Assembly (NCBI RefSeq): GCF_900110165.1
Contig: NZ_FOCQ01000023.1
Location: 1 to 34,660, forward strand
Direction: 5' to 3'
DNA from: Lihuaxuella thermophila
GTDB lineage: Bacteria > Bacillota > Bacilli > Thermoactinomycetales > Thermoactinomycetaceae
Length of the DNA stretch: 34,660 nt
Part shown: positions 1-7,935 of the stretch, in pieces
Layout of the letters: every line of letters starts with the position of its first letter
Numbering within the stretch: the first letter of the stretch is position 1
Translations under genes and position numbers: made by a program
The notes under the pieces: model-generated
The model's input: only the letters and a program-made list of their open reading frames with translations
What the model was told of the DNA's origin: nothing
Databases searched by the model: none

Positions 1-388
1 AGTCTCCATGTACTGATTAACAACTTCCAGCGTGACCGTTCCAACGGTCGCAACAAAATAGGAGTTGGTCCAAAGGGATGGGATTCGTGATTTCAGATGT
101 GGAAACTCTTTCCTCAATATTCGCGATGTGTACCCTTTGAGATGTTTAACTGCCCTGTGGTCCCAAACTCCGGGTCACATTGAATGAGCAAATGCACATG
201 ATCGGGCATGATCTCCATACTTGAAACGTCACTTCCAGCTCTCTTGCTTTTTCCATGAACAGCTCTTTCAGCCGGTCACTTACAGGCGGAACCAGCACTT
301 TCCGTCGATCCTTGGAACAAAAAACAATATGATACTTGCAATCATATACGACATTTCGATTACTTTGAACCGTTCCCAAATTCATCAC
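1..388 (-). pseudogene. tnpA: IS200/IS605-family transposase TnpA, frameshifted and cut by the window edge
   Basis: This is the remains of a small HUH (Y1) single-strand transposase. Reading from the ATG at 388, the first ~57 residues fit the family opening (YDCKYHIVFCSKDRR). The metal-binding HUH part (MPDHVHLLIQ, about 180-210) is in a different frame, and the next block (AVKHLKGYTSRIL, then LWTNSYFVATVG, about 20-150) is in a third. The family's catalytic tyrosine would fall in VVNQYMET near position 10, and the C-terminus lies beyond the window. At least two frameshifts, near 215-222 and 150-160, mean that no active enzyme can be made. The frame assignments are read directly; the family name rests on recognised motifs. 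Confidence 0.85.
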
Positions 389-740
389 CTATTGCCAATT
401 TTACAAACATGCATTAGACATGCACAAGGTATCTGATTGAGGGAACAAAAAAAGCAAAAGATGGTCAGGCTTGCGAGAGGGGGAAAACCATCCCCTCCCT
501 CGCCTGACGCTCGCTCTCAACCCCATAGCTGAAGCCAGGGGTTTTCTCGCTCGCAAAGATATAAAGAAAGGAGCTGCCTGTGTCATGCCAATCAAATTTA
601 GTCTTCAACATGCCGGCAGAAGAATCGGGAATGCAGTTCAACAAAAGGGACGTTTATTCTCTCACCAGATGACTTGACCGATATGCGTGATGAAACAGTA
701 TTCATCCCGCTGTCGAAAACGTTCATGGGAGGAATCGAAG
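389..740. other. Non-coding stretch with IS-end-like hairpins
   Basis: No convincing gene. Just upstream of the transposase remnant are two foldable elements: GCGAGAGGGG (473-482) pairing imperfectly with CCCTCCCTCGC (493-503), and AACCCC (519-524) with GGGGTT (538-543). IS200/IS605 elements carry subterminal hairpins that the transposase recognises, so these may be the remaining left end. That is inference, because the exact cleavage sites cannot be placed. From 560 to 740 only short open frames are seen. Confidence 0.4.
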
Positions 741-870
741 ATGAATGACCTTCGTCTTGGACACTCCGGATTGAAAGTGAGCGAAACCAGAAGCTGGTTG
801 ATCTGCGGCGGATCTGTCGCCAAAAAGCCGGCGGCCTCCATCATCGACAAGCTAAGCTCTGTGAACAACA
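741..870 (+). pseudogene. Aldo/keto reductase remnant (N-terminal stump)
   Basis: A good ribosome binding site (GGGAGG, 727-732) precedes the ATG at 741. The first ~45 residues read like the opening of an aldo/keto reductase: LRLGHSGLKVSE is the usual first strand and turn, followed by GGSVAKKPAASIIDK, which matches the usual GG..-..A...ID region. The similarity then ends and the sequence runs straight into an intrinsic terminator at 872. The family normally has about 300-330 residues, so most of the gene has been lost by internal deletion while its start and terminator were kept. The frame stays open beyond the terminator, but that part is antisense to the cyclase gene and unrelated. Confidence 0.6.
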
Positions 871-871
871 T

Positions 872-906
872 CCGGTTTCCTGGCGGAGACAGGAAGCCGG
901 TTTTTT
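872..906 (+). terminator. Intrinsic terminator of the lost aldo/keto reductase gene
   Basis: CCGGTTTCCTG (872-882) pairs with CAGGAAGCCGG (890-900), with one wobble position, around a 7-nt loop, and is followed by TTTTTT (901-906). The T-run is on the plus strand, so it serves the plus-strand remnant and not the cyclase gene that converges from the right. Confidence 0.85.
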
Positions 907-921
907 CCGTTTTCCCGAATG

Positions 922-2802
922 TTAAGGACCGTATTTGTTCCGGTAGTGGGCAAGGGCGACTAACGGCCAGACATAGCGATAACTATGATAATGGATATAA
1001 AACTGGCCAGCCAATCCGGCGCCCGTCGGGTAGGACGTTTCCCAGCCCTCTCGCTCCAGCAAGCGAAGCAGGCATTTCACTCCTGCCTGGATTTCAGGAG
1101 TCGGCTGGTCATAAAAGGCAATGAGCGCATCCAGCGCCCAGGCAGTCTGGGAAGGAGTGGATGCTTTCAGGGGAACATACTTCTTCTTCACATCACTCAG
1201 GCAAGATTCCCCCCAGCCCCCATCCTCGTTTTGAATGGACAAGAGCCACCGGATCCCTTTCCGGACAGTGGGATGATGGCGGGGTATGCCGATGGCGGCC
1301 AATCCTGTCAGCGCCGCCCAGGTTCCGTAAATAAAGGTGATCCCCCACCGTCCAAACCACGAACCGTCCAATCGCTGGTGATGATAAAGCCAGCTCCATC
1401 CGCGACGCACAACCGGGTTGTCAGTGGTCCAGCCCATCACTGTGCCCAAAAAATGAAGGGTTCGCCCCGTCAGGTCAGCAGTGGATGGATCTCCCCAAAC
1501 AGGACGGCCGTCTTTGTACGGCAGGAGTCTCAACCAGGCTTTATGGGTGTTTTTCTCGAACGCAGGCCAACCGCCGTCCCGGTTTTGCATGGATAAAAGC
1601 CATCTAAAACCGCGAACCCACGCATCCTGATACTGGTCGGAACGGACCGATGGTGCGAGTGCCCTTAAGCATACCGACGTATCATCCACATCCGGATTGA
1701 TGGTATTTGTGTCGGAAAACCCCCAACCGCCGGGAAGCACCCCCGGGTTTCGGATCGCCCAGTCTCCCTTTTTGGTATGTTGCCGTTTCAGAATATATTG
1801 AAGGCCGCGCTTGACGGCGGAATGATCCGCTTTCATCCCGGCTTCCTGCAGCGCATATAAAATCAATGACGTGTCCCAAACCGTGGATGTGGTTTCCTGC
1901 AAATGGGCGCCTTCTTTCAACTTGTACAGCATCGAAATCAATCCTTGCACCGCCCGCCGCAAGATGGGATGATCCTTTTTGTAGCCCAGGGACAAAAGAG
2001 CGAAGACCATTAAAAAGGTGGATGTAAAATAGCTGTACAATGTCCCGTCCGCTTCGATCCGCTTCAGCAAAAATCTTTCCCCAAAGCGAACAGCCTTCTC
2101 GTGCATTTCCTCCCTCGAAAACGGAAGAGATGATAAAGCCGCCATCATCTCGTCATCGGCCCAGATATCCTGATGCGAAAAATCAGAAATTCTGCTCACA
2201 GACGGCAACCACTGATCGGCCCTTGATTTCCCTTTTAATTCGACTGAAAAATTCCGGTCGGCTACAAGCAAAATCGGGGCCACGTGAACCCGTGTATATC
2301 CGACAAAATCAAAGAAATTGACCGGCGACCAGATGGGCAGGAGTAAAAATTCCACCGGAATTTTGGGAATATCTGACCACTTCATATGTCCCAGCAGAGA
2401 TAAGAGAACTTTTGTCAGTGAGCCTGCTTTCTGAGCCCCGCCCTGAATCCGGATAAATTCCCGCGCCTTTTTCAATTCAGGGTCCCGTTCATTTTTGACT
2501 CCCGCGTAAATCAGCGCAAGAGCGGAGTCAATGGTTGCAGACAGATTGCCCTCTTTTTCGTCTGCATATAATTTCCACGTCCCGTCTTTGGTTTGCTTCG
2601 AAAGAATTCTTTCGACCAGCAGCCGGCAAACCGGTTCGTTGTCGATCTCCAACAGCTTCATAAGCAAAATCATATAAGCATCCGTCATCGTGCCGCTCTC
2701 AAAACAAAAATTCCATCTCCCATCGGATTCCTGATGCCTGATCAGAACTTCCTTCAGTTGATCAATCGCTTGATCCACCCGTTCTATGTAAAAATGTTTC
2801 AT
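922..2802 (-). CDS. sqhC: Squalene-hopene cyclase / sporulenol synthase family terpene cyclase
   Basis: Class II terpene cyclase that protonates and cyclises a long isoprenoid at the membrane. Substrates in the family are squalene (to hopene) or tetraprenyl-beta-curcumene (to sporulenol in Bacillus spores). The catalytic acid motif DVDDT lies at about residues 371-375, and several QW repeats are visible (QNRDGGW, QRLDGSW, QNEDGGWGES). Wording such as HQESDGRWNFCFES near the N-terminus and GRWGITFIYGTWAALTG near the C-terminus resembles Bacillus SqhC more than actinobacterial or Alicyclobacillus enzymes. The ATG at 2802 is chosen because AAGGTGA lies 8 nt upstream and it gives 626 residues, close to the family's ~630; an upstream in-frame ATG at 2883 has no such site. 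It is divergent from the kinase gene at 3088. Which substrate it uses cannot be settled from sequence alone. Confidence 0.9.
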   Translation of the reverse strand: MKHFYIERVDQAIDQLKEVLIRHQESDGRWNFCFESGTMTDAYMILLMKLLEIDNEPVCRLLVERILSKQTKDGTWKLYADEKEGNLSATIDSALALIYAGVKNERDPELKKAREFIRIQGGAQKAGSLTKVLLSLLGHMKWSDIPKIPVEFLLLPIWSPVNFFDFVGYTRVHVAPILLVADRNFSVELKGKSRADQWLPSVSRISDFSHQDIWADDEMMAALSSLPFSREEMHEKAVRFGERFLLKRIEADGTLYSYFTSTFLMVFALLSLGYKKDHPILRRAVQGLISMLYKLKEGAHLQETTSTVWDTSLILYALQEAGMKADHSAVKRGLQYILKRQHTKKGDWAIRNPGVLPGGWGFSDTNTINPDVDDTSVCLRALAPSVRSDQYQDAWVRGFRWLLSMQNRDGGWPAFEKNTHKAWLRLLPYKDGRPVWGDPSTADLTGRTLHFLGTVMGWTTDNPVVRRGWSWLYHHQRLDGSWFGRWGITFIYGTWAALTGLAAIGIPRHHPTVRKGIRWLLSIQNEDGGWGESCLSDVKKKYVPLKASTPSQTAWALDALIAFYDQPTPEIQAGVKCLLRLLEREGWETSYPTGAGLAGQFYIHYHSYRYVWPLVALAHYRNKYGP

Positions 2803-3044
2803 CCGGCAGGTCACCTTGCTTTCCCGAAAAGTTCTCCTTTCAGCATATTCAAGCGAAAAGAAAGGATGACCCGTGACCGGCACGAAGGAAGGAAGCCAAG
2901 TTCACACCGGGTCCGCCAAAGCTGCCGTTTCGGCTGAAGCGTACTGGTCTCGGGCATCTGATGCTGTCCATGGAACGGGACCATTTTCTGTTGCCTCTCC
3001 CCATATCAGGGATTTTGCTGCTCGCTGGATAGAAATGAATTTTG

Positions 3045-3060
3045 TATAATGAATAGGTAT
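3045..3060 (+). promoter_or_regulatory. Probable -10 element and conserved leader of SPOR-kinase gene 1
   Basis: TATAATGAATAGGTAT lies 27 nt upstream of the GTG start. Almost the same string, TATAATGAACAAGTAT, occupies nearly the same place in front of the paralogous kinase (7893-7908). No clear -35 of TTGACA type is seen upstream of either copy. Confidence 0.55.
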
Positions 3061-3087
3061 AAGGCATTGAAATGAAAGGTGATATGC

Positions 3088-4449
3088 GTGGAAGGAAAGC
3101 GGTTGGGTGGGAGGTATCAGATCATCCAACATGTGGGCGGCGGAGGAATGGCAAAAGTATACAAAGCGAAAGACACCATCTTGGACCGCTTTGTTGCCAT
3201 AAAAGTGATGAACGAAATCCTCAGCCATGACCGGGATTTTGTCCGGCGATTCATTCAGGAAGCGCAGGCCACAGCCAAACTTTCCCATCCCAACATCATG
3301 AATGTCTATGATGCAGGTCGCGAAGGGCAAACCTATTTCATGGTGATGGAATATGTCGACGGGCCGACTCTCAAGAAATGGATCCGCAGCCGGGGAGCGC
3401 TGTCGCCAAAGGAGGCCATTTCCATCGCGATGCAGATTTGCGACGGACTGGCCCACGCACATGCCAATGGGATCGTTCACCGGGATATCAAACCTCAGAA
3501 CATCATGTCTGCTCCTGACGGGAGAATCAAAGTGACCGATTTCGGCATCTCCCGGATTCTGCGTTCTTCCTCTACCCTTACCAAGACCGGGACGGTCATG
3601 GGGTCTGTTCATTATTTCTCGCCTGAACAAGCCCGCGGCTCCGACATCGGATTTCCCTCAGATCTCTATTCACTCGGTGTGGTCCTGTTTGAAATGGTTA
3701 CGGGAAGGGTTCCCTTTGACGGGGAAGAAAATATCAACGTTGCCTTAAAACATGTACAGGAACCCGTTCCGGACCCGCGCAGCTTCAACCCGGATCTCCC
3801 GGATGAATGTTGCCGCGTCATCTTCAAGGCTTTAGAAAAAGACCCCGGCCGCCGTTACCAATCTGCCGAGGAAATGAAGCGCGCCCTTCAACAGGCTATG
3901 TCCTCCATCCGCAAAAGCACCATTCATACCCATGCCGACGTCCAACTAAGCAAAAAAGCGGATCATCCGGCCCCCGGCGTGGAACAAAGCTCCCGGCAAC
4001 TTCCCTCCCGGAATGACCGGCTGCGCCACACAACGCTTCAACCGATGAAATCCAAAAGAACGGCAAAAATGGTAAAAAGGTTTATTTTTATTGGTTTTGC
4101 CATCATCCTCTTATTATCCGCCTTAAAATTAGCCGGAGAAATCCAAACTTCCGTTTCAGCCAAACCGCCGGCCAATCAAAAGACGGAGAGTCCACGCGGC
4201 CCTGACCCCGGCACAAGAACAAAGATGTACAAAATCATTGTCGGCACATTTGCCAATAAACAAAACGCCGAAAAATTAAAAAGCCGTCTGCAAGCCAAGG
4301 GAGTTACCGTCTTTGTTGACCAGGTGCAAATCGCGGGAAAAACGCGGTACCGCGTCCAAGCAGGCGCATTCCGGAACCGGGAGATGGCGGAAGAGCAGTT
4401 GAAAAAATTGCAGCGGAACGGATTTGAACATGCACATATCGTCAACTGA
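3088..4449 (+). CDS. Membrane Ser/Thr protein kinase with C-terminal SPOR domain (copy 1)
   Basis: Hanks-type kinase followed by a linker, one membrane segment and an outer domain. The kinase occupies about residues 8-275: glycine loop GGGGMAKVY, VAIKVM lysine, catalytic HRDIKPQN, metal-binding DFGIS and SPEQARG. The membrane helix is near residues 331-352 (FIFIGFAIILLLSALKLAG). The last ~70 residues (from YKIIVGTFANKQNAEKL) read as a SPOR domain, a fold that binds glycan strands stripped of peptides. Well-known Firmicutes kinases of this layout (PrkC) carry PASTA repeats there instead. GTG 3088 is preferred over GTG 3079 because AAAGGTGAT precedes it and the result aligns with the second copy. 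No PrpC-type phosphatase lies next to it. A role in sensing cell-wall state during division or sporulation is inference. Confidence 0.9.
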   Translation: MEGKRLGGRYQIIQHVGGGGMAKVYKAKDTILDRFVAIKVMNEILSHDRDFVRRFIQEAQATAKLSHPNIMNVYDAGREGQTYFMVMEYVDGPTLKKWIRSRGALSPKEAISIAMQICDGLAHAHANGIVHRDIKPQNIMSAPDGRIKVTDFGISRILRSSSTLTKTGTVMGSVHYFSPEQARGSDIGFPSDLYSLGVVLFEMVTGRVPFDGEENINVALKHVQEPVPDPRSFNPDLPDECCRVIFKALEKDPGRRYQSAEEMKRALQQAMSSIRKSTIHTHADVQLSKKADHPAPGVEQSSRQLPSRNDRLRHTTLQPMKSKRTAKMVKRFIFIGFAIILLLSALKLAGEIQTSVSAKPPANQKTESPRGPDPGTRTKMYKIIVGTFANKQNAEKLKSRLQAKGVTVFVDQVQIAGKTRYRVQAGAFRNREMAEEQLKKLQRNGFEHAHIVN

Positions 4450-4507
4450 TGTTTCATTAGAAAAAGCTCTCCGGTGAAGATGGCTCAAGGCTTTGGAGAA
4501 GTTAAAA

Positions 4508-4533
4508 AAACCGGGCAAGAATCAGCCCGGTTT
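4508..4533 (-). terminator. Intrinsic terminator of ald
   Basis: AAACCGGGC (4508-4516) pairs with GCCCGGTTT (4525-4533). On the minus strand the stem runs into seven T residues. The stem includes part of the ald stop codon. On the plus strand only three T follow, so it would end the kinase transcript only weakly. Confidence 0.85.
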
Positions 4534-5665
4534 ACGCAATTTCTACTTTTTCCTGCAATGCTTGATATACATCGACATATGAGTAGCCAAGCGACTCTGC
4601 CACCGCTTTGTGGGTGACTTTTCCATGCACGGTGTTCAATCCTCTGGCGATGGCCGGATTTTCCAACGCAGCCTGTTTGGCACCTTTGCCCGCGATTTGC
4701 AGTCCGTAAGAAACCGTTACATTGGAGAGTGCCAATGTGGACGTACGGGCGACGGCCCCCGGAATGTTGGCGACCGCATAATGCAGGACACCGTACTTTT
4801 CATAAGTAGGATTGCTGTGGGTAGTGATCCGGTCAATCGTCTCAATGGATCCTCCCTGGTCGATCGCCACATCCACAATGACAGAACCCGGCTGCATACT
4901 TTTTACCATTTCCTCTGTCACAAGACGGGGTGCCCTTGCTCCCGGGATCAAAACGGCTCCCACAAGCAAATCGGCTTGTTGGACTGCACGGGCAAGATTG
5001 TAATGGTTGGACATCAGCGTCTTCAGCCTGCCCTGGAACAGATCGTCCAATTGACGCAAGCGATCCGGGTTGATATCCAAAATCGTCACACTGGCCCCTA
5101 AACCGAGAGCCATTTTTGCGGCATTGGTTCCAACTACCCCGCCGCCGACAATCACCACTTCCGCCGGAGGTACCCCAGGAACGCCGCCGAGCAGAACGCC
5201 TTTACCTCCTTTGGATTTTTCCAAAAACTGGGCTCCGATTTGAACGGACATCCTTCCGGCCACTTCACTCATCGGAGTGAGCAAAGGCAAAGACCCATTG
5301 TCCAGTTGGATCGTTTCATATGCGATGGCCGTCACTTCATTTTCCAAGAGCGCTTGCGCCAGCTTGGGTTCGGCCGCCAAATGAAGATAAGTATACAGGA
5401 TCAATCCTTTTCGGAAATAACGGTATTCTTCCGGAAGGGGCTCTTTTACTTTGACAACCATCTCAGCGGACCAGGCTTCTTCGGAAGAAGATACGATCTT
5501 GGCACCACTGTTGATATAATCTTGATCGGTAAACCCGCTTCCCAGTCCTGCCCCGGTTTCAATCCAGACTTCATGGCCGCTGTTGATGTAAGCAGTCACC
5601 GCTGCCGGAGTCATCCCCACCCGGTTCTCATTGTTTTTTATTTCTTTTGGAACACCGATAATCAC
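4532..5665 (-). CDS. ald: Alanine dehydrogenase
   Basis: NAD-dependent cytoplasmic enzyme that interconverts L-alanine and pyruvate plus ammonia. In Bacillus it is needed to use alanine as carbon and nitrogen source and for normal sporulation. The 377 residues match the usual length. It opens [20 protein letters not shown], typical of the family, and contains the NAD-binding stretch [19 protein letters not shown]. The GTG start is preceded by AAGGTGATGACCA. The adjacent divergent adeR-like gene repeats the arrangement in B. subtilis, where AdeR activates ald. The product is complete, with no anomalies. Confidence 0.97.
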   Translation of the reverse strand: MIIGVPKEIKNNENRVGMTPAAVTAYINSGHEVWIETGAGLGSGFTDQDYINSGAKIVSSSEEAWSAEMVVKVKEPLPEEYRYFRKGLILYTYLHLAAEPKLAQALLENEVTAIAYETIQLDNGSLPLLTPMSEVAGRMSVQIGAQFLEKSKGGKGVLLGGVPGVPPAEVVIVGGGVVGTNAAKMALGLGASVTILDINPDRLRQLDDLFQGRLKTLMSNHYNLARAVQQADLLVGAVLIPGARAPRLVTEEMVKSMQPGSVIVDVAIDQGGSIETIDRITTHSNPTYEKYGVLHYAVANIPGAVARTSTLALSNVTVSYGLQIAGKGAKQAALENPAIARGLNTVHGKVTHKAVAESLGYSYVDVYQALQEKVEIA

Positions 5666-6024
5666 TGGTCATCACCTTACTATTATGGAATGTGAAAGAT
5701 TGGCATAGAATGGTTCACTGCCGGGATCAACTTGGATCTCTGTCGGAAATGCAAAAAACCTTCAGGTCAAAGCAGAGGTCTTTTGAAGCCATCCATGTCC
5801 CGTCAATTGATAACGCTTTCATTCGTTGGCGAATACCAATTGTTTCCTTCATTTATTTCTACTTATCTACCACTTCTTCTTTGTCGACCCCGGAGTTATG
5901 ATTTTAATGTTGCTTCCAAAAAAGAGTATACATGAATGAATTCCCCATTCCATTAGACAGGATGTCAAAGATGTAAGCGAAGTCATTTAACACCATTCAA
6001 CTTACTCCTTTGGAGGTGAAAAAC
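5666..6024. promoter_or_regulatory. Divergent control region between ald and adeR
   Basis: About 360 bp with no gene; it must hold the promoters of both divergent genes. On the minus strand the fit TTGATC - 17 nt - TATGCC upstream of ald is weak. No convincing consensus promoter or clear long palindrome for AdeR was found. Weak promoters are what an activator-dependent gene would show, but this is inference. Confidence 0.5.
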
Positions 6025-7716
6025 GTGCATTTTGAGTCGGTACTCACATTAAGCGATGTTTTAAAGCGTCCGGTTTTTCAAAAGGCCCGGGTCGTTGCGG
6101 GGAAAAACGGTTTGAACCGGCGGATCCGGTGGGTCCACATCCTGGAAGTCTCTCAATTTGACACCTTAATCCACGGGGAGGAAATGATCCTGTTCACGGG
6201 GATCAATTTCCAATCTTCATCTGTTTCCCCGGTATCTTACCTGCAAAAATTGATCGAGCTGAACGCTTCTTGTTTGTGTGTGGAAATGGGATACTACTTC
6301 GATACCATTCCCAAAGAAATGATCCGGCTTGCCGACCAACATGACTTTCCATTGATCGCCTTGCCGGCGGGAATCCGCTTTGTCGATATCACCCAGGATC
6401 TGCATTCGCTGATCATTAACCGGCACTACCATATGTTAAAAAATCTCGAAAATCTTTCACGTGAATTTCACCGTTTAACTTTGGCTCCCAAAGGGATTTC
6501 CAATATATTAAAACTGCTTTACCAAAGAACCAAGTCACAGATCATTTACGTTCCTCTTAAAGGGAAAGCTTTTTTGATGCCGTCCCTCGATCCCGGCGAG
6601 CAGGAAGAATTGTTGGACTTCATCCGCACAAAACTGCGGCTTGAATCCAGCAGTGAAACGCATCCCATTCCTTACAGCTGGCCGTATAAACAGAAGACGA
6701 TCCTGTTGCACCCGGTCCGGGCGATGGGACAAACATGGGCTTTTATAGGCATGCTGTGCGAAGGAAAACCGGCTGAATACGATTGCCTGATTTTAGACTG
6801 GTCTTCCCTCTCCATTGCCCAGGATTTACTGCGGAAACGCTATATAGAAGAGCGCCGGCTCCACTCCGAAAATGTATGGGTGGACGATCTGCTGCGCAAA
6901 CGCATCAGTGAGGAACAGATTCGCTACCATCTGGGAACCGATTACAAAGAATTGAAGGATCTAAAAAGTCTGGTCTGCCTGATCGAGATTCGCAATTGGA
7001 ACGAAATTGAATTAGAACCTTCCCTGGATGTGCACGAATTCATTCGGTACGATTTTTCGCTCATGATCCGTTCCACCTTTGAACAGTATGGATTCCGCCC
7101 TTTTATCACCATCAATAATGACCGGATCGCCATCGTCGCCTTTGACCGGAAACCCGCCCAGCCTCTGAAGCCAAGGTTCCGCCAGGTCGTTGCCTCCATC
7201 CAACGGTTAGGGTCCGGAGAGAAAATGGGCTTGAGCCTGAATATCGGTGCAGGCCAGTCTTACCCGGGCTTCACCCATGCCCATCTCAGCTACCAGGAGG
7301 CTGGCCAGGTATTGACCGTCAATACCTCTCAACAAAAAACATTTCTCTTCTATGAAGAGATCGGCGTATTCCAGCTGATCCTCAACCTGAGGGAAGAAGG
7401 GAATATTTTACAGTCATTCGTTCACAATTATTTGGGTCCTTTAATTGAACATGACAGGCAAAAAGGGAGCAATCTTCTTTATACCCTGAAAGTCTATTTA
7501 GATCACGACGGCTCCAAAAAGGAGGCCGCCCAACATCTCTTTATCGTCAGGCAGTCGCTCTATTACCGGCTGGAAAAAATAAAAGAACTCCTGGGCGACA
7601 ATTTCATGTCACCCGAAAATAAACTCGCCTTGCAAGTTGCTCTGAGGGCCTGTCAATTGTTTTATCCTGAATTATTAGCCCAACAAGCCGAGGAGACCGA
7701 TCCTTCTCCCCAATAA
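6025..7716 (+). CDS. adeR: PucR-family transcriptional activator, AdeR-like (regulator of ald)
   Basis: Cytoplasmic DNA-binding regulator of the PucR/CdaR type. Residues ~7-130 form the PucR N-terminal sensory domain (SVLTLSDVLKRPVF through GEEMILFTGINF). A central region (~270-420) has the character of the GGDEF-like fold found in this family. The C-terminus carries the PucR-type helix-turn-helix, LKVYLDHDGSKKEAAQHLF..RQSLYYRLEKIKELLG. The GTG at 6025 is chosen because GGAGGTG sits 6 nt upstream, which gives 563 residues; an in-frame TTG at 6010 would place that site inside the gene. Its divergent position next to ald matches B. subtilis AdeR. The ligand is not known from sequence. Confidence 0.88.
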   Translation: MHFESVLTLSDVLKRPVFQKARVVAGKNGLNRRIRWVHILEVSQFDTLIHGEEMILFTGINFQSSSVSPVSYLQKLIELNASCLCVEMGYYFDTIPKEMIRLADQHDFPLIALPAGIRFVDITQDLHSLIINRHYHMLKNLENLSREFHRLTLAPKGISNILKLLYQRTKSQIIYVPLKGKAFLMPSLDPGEQEELLDFIRTKLRLESSSETHPIPYSWPYKQKTILLHPVRAMGQTWAFIGMLCEGKPAEYDCLILDWSSLSIAQDLLRKRYIEERRLHSENVWVDDLLRKRISEEQIRYHLGTDYKELKDLKSLVCLIEIRNWNEIELEPSLDVHEFIRYDFSLMIRSTFEQYGFRPFITINNDRIAIVAFDRKPAQPLKPRFRQVVASIQRLGSGEKMGLSLNIGAGQSYPGFTHAHLSYQEAGQVLTVNTSQQKTFLFYEEIGVFQLILNLREEGNILQSFVHNYLGPLIEHDRQKGSNLLYTLKVYLDHDGSKKEAAQHLFIVRQSLYYRLEKIKELLGDNFMSPENKLALQVALRACQLFYPELLAQQAEETDPSPQ

Positions 7717-7723
7717 CTGCTTG

Positions 7724-7757
7724 AAAAACCGGCAGCCATTTCCCGATCCCGGTTTTT
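7724..7757 (+). terminator. Intrinsic terminator after adeR
   Basis: AAAAACCGG (7724-7732) pairs with CCGGTTTTT (7749-7757). The final T-run is part of the stem, and a second T-rich stretch follows. It lies 8 nt past the adeR stop. Confidence 0.75.
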
Positions 7758-7841
7758 CATCTTTTCAAGATTATTAGCTGAATATTATTAAAATTAATAA
7801 ATCGAATTATAAAGTTTCATATTTCCTCCACCTTTATCACC

Positions 7842-7908
7842 TTGACGAATAAATATATAAACTACAATAATAGAATCATTTCAATAATGATATATAATGA
7901 ACAAGTAT
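7842..7908 (+). promoter_or_regulatory. AT-rich promoter region of SPOR-kinase gene 2
   Basis: TATAATGAACAAGTAT (7893-7908) is the counterpart of the element before the first kinase. A further possible promoter lies upstream: TTGACG at about 7842 followed by TACAAT or AATAAT at about 15-18 nt. The whole stretch from 7760 is unusually AT-rich compared with neighbouring genes. Confidence 0.45.
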
Positions 7909-7935
7909 GATCAAACAGAAAAAAGGTGATTTCAA

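Noticed and set aside
985-1596. 203-codon plus-strand frame opposite the cyclase gene
   Set aside because: It is the shadow of QW-repeat codons; no binding site and no protein-like pattern.
2902-3630. 242-codon minus-strand frame opposite the first kinase gene
   Set aside because: It covers the conserved kinase motifs in antisense and has no family features or start signal.
5700-5725. Sigma-54-type promoter near the ald/adeR region (TGGCAT-N5-GGTTCA)
   Set aside because: The -12 part lacks the required GC and the regulator is not of the enhancer-binding type.
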